NCBI GenBank assembly: GCA_964643965.1
Contig: CAZXVH010000107.1
Span: 1 to 18,177 of the forward strand
Direction of reading: 5' to 3'
DNA: 18,177 nucleotides
Origin: GCA-2746795 sp964643965
GTDB lineage: Bacteria; Chloroflexota; Anaerolineae; Promineifilales; Promineifilaceae
This document shows positions 14,612-18,177 of the stretch, piece by piece (position 1 is the first letter of the stretch; each line of letters starts with the position of its first letter). A program made the position numbers and the translations under genes. The notes below the pieces were generated by a model. It was not told the DNA's origin. It saw only the letters and a program-made list of their open reading frames with translations, and ran no database searches.

Positions 14612-15316
14612 ATGGCTCATTTAGAAGGACAAGAACGTGCGGATTACGTGCAAGATATGTTTGCCCGTATTGCGGCGCGATATGATACGATGAACCGGCT
14701 GATGACGGCCGGACAGGACATCAAATGGCGCAGGTATGTGATAGAGCAGGCGCAGTTACCGGCAAACGGCCGTTTGCTGGACATCGCTACCGGCACAGGC
14801 GACATAGCCCTGGAAGGGTTGAAACAGCAGCCCACGATTCAGGCCATCGGCGGCGATTTCACCATCGAGATGATGCAGGCGGGAAAACGTATACCCGCCC
14901 GGCAAGCCATCCACTGGACAACGGCCGACACGTTGGCGCTGCCTTTTCCTGACGATGCCTTTGACGCCGTGACCTCTGGTTTTTTGATGCGCAACGTTAT
15001 TGATGTGGCGGGAGCTTTCCGGGAGCAGCTGCGGGTGACGAAGCCGGGCGGCCATGTGGTGGTGCTGGAATCCAGCCCGCCCAAAGATAATTTGCTGAAG
15101 CCGTTTATCCACATCCATCTCAACTATGTGATCCCCAACCTGGGCAAACTGGTCTCCGGCAACGCTGACGCCTACCGTTATTTGCCGGATAGCACCCAAG
15201 CGTTCAAAGGGCCGGATGAATTGGCTCAAATCATGCAAGCAGCGGGTTTTGCTCAGGTGCATTACAAGATGTTTATGTTTGGCACCGTGGCTATTCATGT
15301 TGGCATGAAAAAATAA
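14612..15316 (+). CDS. menG: Demethylmenaquinone (UbiE/MenG) methyltransferase
   Basis: SAM-dependent C-methyltransferase of the last step of menaquinone synthesis, peripheral to the membrane. 234 residues, typical length. Signature 1 is Y24DTMNRLMTAGQDIKWRR41; SAM motif I is LLDIATGTGD (55-64). GDF and ADTLALPFPDDAFDAV follow, then RNVIDVAGAFREQLRVTKPGG (signature 2) and the C-terminal MFGTVAIHVGMK. In a Chloroflexota host menaquinone is the likely substrate; ubiE is the alternative name. The spacer to ftsK consists of heptad repeats and shows no Shine-Dalgarno before ATG 14612, so translation initiation may be leaderless-like or coupled. One AACGGCCGTT (14765) encodes NGR just before motif I. 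Confidence 0.95.
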   Translation: MAHLEGQERADYVQDMFARIAARYDTMNRLMTAGQDIKWRRYVIEQAQLPANGRLLDIATGTGDIALEGLKQQPTIQAIGGDFTIEMMQAGKRIPARQAIHWTTADTLALPFPDDAFDAVTSGFLMRNVIDVAGAFREQLRVTKPGGHVVVLESSPPKDNLLKPFIHIHLNYVIPNLGKLVSGNADAYRYLPDSTQAFKGPDELAQIMQAAGFAQVHYKMFMFGTVAIHVGMKK

Positions 15317-15322
15317 TTATTA

Positions 15323-15369
15323 CAAAGAAACAAAGGGGCGAAGAAACAAAAAAATCCTTTGTTTCTTTG
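15323..15369 (+). terminator. 14-bp inverted repeat downstream of menG
   Basis: Perfect arms CAAAGAAACAAAGG (15323-15336) and complement (15356-15369), 19-nt loop, then TTTCTCTG. It could terminate menG (weak, AT-rich stem, poor U-tract) or be a palindrome associated with the adjacent transposase remnant. Confidence 0.5.
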
Positions 15370-15504
15370 TTTCTCTGTGCCTTGGTATTAAAAATCCCCT
15401 GATAATTAAGTTGGCTGCAAAATTGGTATGATTACTGACATGCTGTCGGTTTAACTTTCTCAATCCCCAGCGTTGCGCATCGTTGTCGTCGGGGCAACCG
15501 GTAT

Positions 15505-15915
15505 CGAACTTCGTTTGCCAAAATCCCGCTGTCCAAATCCCCACCGGATGTTTGCTTTGCTGCCAAAATTGATTGGCACGATCCTTTCGCTATGGCGAAC
15601 CAATCACCTGCCCAAAACGGCCGTCATTTTCTCATGACAATAATGACTCAACTGCCGCCCCGTATACTGCCGCATCGCGTTGATGGTTTGCCGTAGGCGT
15701 TCATTGTCGAACGCGCCATCGAAGACAATCAAATGGACGTGGGTAGGCATGATAACAAACGCATTGATACGTAGCGATTTCTGGTGATGGCAGAAATTGA
15801 GGCTCTCAGTGACAATGAGACAAGGCTCCTCAGACACAAAAACAGGCAGCCAGTAAACGACGGTAAAGGTGAGATAATAAAGGGCTGCCCCCTCCTGTAT
15901 TTTGGCAGTTTCCAT
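15505..15915 (-). pseudogene. Frameshifted IS200-like (Y1_Tnp) REP-associated-type transposase
   Basis: Remnant of a single-domain HUH tyrosine transposase. The first frame (15915 to 15604) reads METAKIQEGAALYYLTFTVV at the start, then INAFVIMPTHVHLIVF with the HUH pair (HVH) and MRQYTGRQLS, ending at TGA 15604-15606. Family members continue with an FWQ...HPV...FW.QK pattern, and exactly that (ANQFWQQSKHPVGIWTAGFWQTKF) appears in another frame from about 15577 down to 15508. The reading frame is therefore broken near 15590-15606, and the normal C-terminal RYSSA-type end is not recognisable. It is probably inactive. It overlaps, antisense, the long plus-strand frame beginning at 15784. Confidence 0.8.
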
Positions 15916-16110
15916 AGACGGAATGATAACAAAAGTGCAAAACAGGCGCTACCAGTGAAGAGTTTCCCTCTTAAATGTTATCCAGCCGGGCCAGAAACGG
16001 CCGCAGCCCTCGGCAGAGCAAAAGAACCTATTCACAACAGCGCCGCCGCTTACCAGATTGACCTGCGGCTCGGTGATGACACCGACCACAGCGACAAGTG
16101 GAAGAGCTAT

Positions 16111-16314
16111 CCTCAGCAAAGGGGCAGTATCATGTTGACCAGCAATCGGTCGCCTGGTGAGTGGCCTGGCTTGTTTGGCAATCCGTTGCTGGCCGCGGCC
16201 GGGTTAGACCGGCTGGCTCATCATGCTGAAATTGTTGTGATTCAGGGTGACAGCTTCCGCGCTCACGGCCGTCAGAAGCTGGAAGAGGAGGTGAAGATTG
16301 AGATAGCCAACTAA
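16111..16314 (+). pseudogene. IS21-family IstB ATPase C-terminal fragment
   Basis: From PQQRGSIMLTSNRSPGEW through LFGNPLLAAAGLDRLAHHAEIVVIQGDSFR to the TAA at 16312-16314, this is the C-terminal end of an IstB-like transposition helper (SNRSPGEW and DRL.HHAE motifs). The Walker A/B part is missing, and upstream sequence in this frame is antisense to the transposase remnant or unrelated. It is a decayed insertion remnant; no istA was seen. Confidence 0.85.
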
Positions 16315-16964
16315 CTCAGAATGCTCATGAGTACATTGTAACAAAAGAGATTTAAAAATCTCTTGAATGCTAAAAAAAACGTTTGTCGTCAAAAGCTAAA
16401 TTCTCGTTATACAGTTGTTAATCTGACCTTTCGATGATAAACGGACATAAAAGTGAAATTTAGGCTAATTTGGTTCTCATTCGCCCTAACTGAAGCAGAA
16501 TTTATATTTATGTCAACATTTTTTGGCTTCTGCTTTTACTAGCATCGTCAAAAGCCATTTTCGACTAATCCATATATGGGTCTATTGAATACTGTACCGC
16601 TATATTTGGCGGTTTTCCAAATCTTTGAAAGTGATCAATTTATTATCGAAAGACCAGGTTAATGATGCGAATTCCAAGTTTGCTCATTCAGCAACTTTGG
16701 AAGTCAAGAAAGTTTAGGTTATTTATGTTACAGTGTAATGAGAAGGAGATTGTTTTATTGGTTAATTGGCGGATGCAGCGCTACTGGAAATGGAACAGAA
16801 GTTGAAAACAGGTGGTACATCTTGGGCGTAAACGGGTGGATCACTATGGCCGTTAATGACCGGTACATTTATGGGCGTTATTTGACAGTGGGGGAGGAAA
16901 AGCGGGAAGAAAAAACGGCCGTTCACATGAACGGCCGTTTTCTTCTTTTCTGTAAAGCATTAAT
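16315..16964. other. 650-bp AT-rich gene-poor region
   Basis: No convincing gene. It contains a 9-bp inverted repeat AAGAGATTT (16345-16353 and 16356-16364) just after the IstB remnant, a promoter-like TTATGTTACAGTG near 16724-16736, and a double-decamer terminator at the right end (16912-16941). A frame from 16738 to 17064 is doubtful (see rejected items). Confidence 0.5.
16912..16941 (-). terminator. Terminator built from two AACGGCCGTT decamers
   Basis: A 12-bp perfect stem (AAAACGGCCGTT at 16912-16923 pairing with 16930-16941) encloses a 6-nt loop. T-rich tracts follow on both sides (minus TTTTTTCTTCCC; plus TTTTCTTCTTTTC). It lies 24 nt after the minus-strand lipoprotein stop at 16965 and is potentially bidirectional. 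Confidence 0.85.
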
Positions 16965-17510
16965 TCAGGGCAATGTTACACCTGAGTCAACTATCATGGG
17001 GGGGATAGATTCATCTTGCCGACGCTTCTCGATGTGTTCCATAGCTGAGACTGCATCAAATTGATTTTCAAAAATACGAGTTTGTACATCTGGTGGGAAA
17101 AGCAACTCAATATCAGGGCCGTAGTTGATGCCGTCTCTAGGCAATGTGACTTGCTCGATGTCGCCATTTTGAGCTAAAGATAGCACAGCAGGAACACTGG
17201 CTGCGGCACCTGTTGCAGATTCTGATGTTTGGCAAATAGCCCAAACATAAACCTCTTGCTCTTTCTGTCCCCATACTTCCCATTCACAAAGACCTGGATC
17301 GGATGGGCTTGGTAAGATGGTTGTTGCTAATGCGGTTTCATATTCAATCCAGCGGCTACCAGACTGTGTTGTTGATTCTAGTGTCCTGTCAAGGCTAAAT
17401 TGATGGATAATCACCTCTGGTAAATAGCCATCAAAACACGGTTGACAGGACACTAGCTGGCATGCTGTAAGTGATAAAAATAAGATAAATAAAAACGAGA
17501 TTTTTTTCAT
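16965..17510 (-). CDS. Small lipoprotein of unknown function
   Basis: 181 residues from ATG 17510. Signal peptide MKKISFLFILFLSLTAC with lipobox LTAC, Cys17 the likely lipidation site. Two more cysteines follow closely (CQLVSCQPC); I recognise no family in the mature part. The start was set at 17510 rather than 17558 because it begins the signal peptide and is preceded by GAAAGAG at proper spacing. The longer frame would be translated from the inverted repeat 17527-17571. AT-rich third positions contrast with the GC-rich core genes. A terminator follows at 16912-16941, and the amidase gene lies upstream on the same strand about 110 nt away, so the two may be co-transcribed. Confidence 0.7.
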   Translation of the reverse strand: MKKISFLFILFLSLTACQLVSCQPCFDGYLPEVIIHQFSLDRTLESTTQSGSRWIEYETALATTILPSPSDPGLCEWEVWGQKEQEVYVWAICQTSESATGAAASVPAVLSLAQNGDIEQVTLPRDGINYGPDIELLFPPDVQTRIFENQFDAVSAMEHIEKRRQDESIPPMIVDSGVTLP

Positions 17511-17526
17511 AGTCATCTCTTTCATC

Positions 17527-17571
17527 AACATACTATCTGATGAAAAAGACTTATGCATCAGATAGTATGTT
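17527..17571. repeat. 16-bp perfect inverted repeat before the lipoprotein gene
   Basis: Arms 17527-17542 and 17556-17571 (ACATACTATCTGATG core), loop 13 nt. On the minus strand it sits in the leader, ending just before the ribosome-binding site; on the plus strand it is followed by T4. It could be a leader structure affecting translation or a terminator-like element between two minus-strand genes. Confidence 0.75.
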
Positions 17572-17619
17572 TTTAAATATCACGAAGTGATAAAGTTAGT
17601 TTGGTAGTGGAGTATTTTA

Positions 17620-18177
17620 TCAGGTACGGTAACCTGAAATTGTAATGGCATACCAGACATAGCCGCTGTAATTAGAGAGTGGATAGCGGTATCGGTCTAC
17701 TGTATGAGAGTTTATCTTAATATTTGATGGTACATGGCAACTTCCATCAATCGATGAAACTACGACTGTATGTGCCCAATCTCCATTTTTTTTCATTGTC
17801 ACAACATGACCTTTCCCCAAGTTACATAAATATGCTCCTGAGGAGTATCCATATGGGCCTTTACCATTGTTGCTTGTGAGGAATGTGTAGAAAGATGATA
17901 CGCGAACCCAAGGTAATGACCCGGTATGTGAATAGAAGTCATAGTACCATTTGTTGTTATAATCATTTGGATCAGAGGTTGTCCCATTAGTGCCTGCATA
18001 AACTGCCTGAGACGCGAAATTTGTACAATCGTTGGGTTCATCATGGTAGGTTGGATTTCTTGCTAACGCCCATTGGTTAGAATAATTAGCTGCTGCTGTA
18101 CCATTATAAGAATATGTGCCTAATAGTTGAGGTGGCTCGACTTCTGCCTGTTGTGAATATTGGATGTCGTGGTTAGT
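17620..18177 (-). CDS. Amidase_6-type (papain-like) cell-wall amidase, 5' end beyond window
   Basis: An uninterrupted minus-strand frame runs from the window edge (in frame at 18177) to TGA 17620-17622, giving the last 185 residues. It matches the putative-amidase (Amidase_6) domain: NYSNQWALARNPTYHDEP, then N-D-C-T-N-F-A-S-Q with the presumed catalytic Cys, WYYDF, SLPWVRVSSFYTFLTSN, GHVVTMKKNGDWAHTVVV with the presumed catalytic His, and the end motif HTVDRYRYPLSNY. Such proteins are predicted to be secreted peptidoglycan-modifying amidases; the N-terminal signal or anchor is outside the window. Codon use is AT-rich and it carries no AACGGCCGTT. Confidence 0.85.
   Translation of the reverse strand, partial: TNHDIQYSQQAEVEPPQLLGTYSYNGTAAANYSNQWALARNPTYHDEPNDCTNFASQAVYAGTNGTTSDPNDYNNKWYYDFYSHTGSLPWVRVSSFYTFLTSNNGKGPYGYSSGAYLCNLGKGHVVTMKKNGDWAHTVVVSSIDGSCHVPSNIKINSHTVDRYRYPLSNYSGYVWYAITISGYRT

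Noticed and set aside
15784..16110. N-terminal two thirds of the 176-residue plus-strand frame
   Set aside because: The first part is antisense to the transposase remnant and the middle has no recognisable similarity; only the IstB-like end is supported.
16738..17064. Plus-strand 108-residue frame
   Set aside because: It has no recognisable domain, runs through the double-decamer terminator and is antisense to the better-supported lipoprotein; the GGAG lies inside rather than before the frame.

Overview
The window looks like chromosomal DNA of a Chloroflexota bacterium, most likely of the Anaerolineae-type filamentous or wastewater lineages. This is inferred from several traits together. There is a DnaB helicase followed by a DnaD-domain protein and a DnaI/DnaC-like loader. 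There are lipoproteins with Thr/Pro-rich (TPT-type) linkers behind a lipobox. There is a menaquinone-type UbiE/MenG methyltransferase, a bifunctional-nuclease (DUF151) protein, and a very dense short palindrome, AACGGCCGTT. No rRNA or tRNA gene, CRISPR array or replication origin was found. The lineage call is moderate confidence; housekeeping-gene functions are high confidence.

Layout. Positions 1-1403 hold a minus-strand NADP isocitrate dehydrogenase with a clear promoter, Shine-Dalgarno site and intrinsic terminator. Positions 1525-3385 hold a minus-strand four-helix membrane protein with a split CxxC zinc-knuckle and a strong hairpin after it. A roughly 410-bp spacer leads to a plus-strand lipoprotein zinc metallopeptidase (3797-5557). 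Next comes a plus-strand replication block: bfn/DUF151 (5695), dnaB (6311), a DnaD-like primosome protein (7737) and a DnaI/DnaC-like loader (8365) that carries two tandem AAA+ domains. It ends in an intrinsic terminator at 9799-9837. A convergent LysM membrane protein (9834-10376) and the multicopper-oxidase/PgeF-type protein (10651-11463) are on the minus strand. pgeF is divergent from ftsK/spoIIIE (11709-14489), which is followed by menG/ubiE (14612-15316).

From about 15320 the character changes. There is a frameshifted IS200-like (Y1/RAYT-type) transposase remnant, then an IS21 IstB C-terminal remnant, then an AT-rich stretch. That stretch has a 650-bp gene-poor gap, a small lipoprotein gene and an Amidase_6 (papain-like, DCTNF) protein that runs off the right edge. 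It looks like an accessory or acquired segment next to a conserved core.

The most unusual feature is the repeat landscape. The perfect decamer AACGGCCGTT occurs 17 times (octamer ACGGCCGT 20 times) in 18 kb, inside genes in all three reading phases and inside terminator stems. Intergenic spacers are filled with heptanucleotide-period tandem repeats that begin exactly at the stop codons of dnaB, pgeF and ftsK. One whole 122-bp spacer (ftsK-menG) is 17 consecutive heptads. The combination resembles the HIP1 palindrome plus STRR heptamer repeats known from filamentous cyanobacteria, in what appears to be an unrelated phylum.
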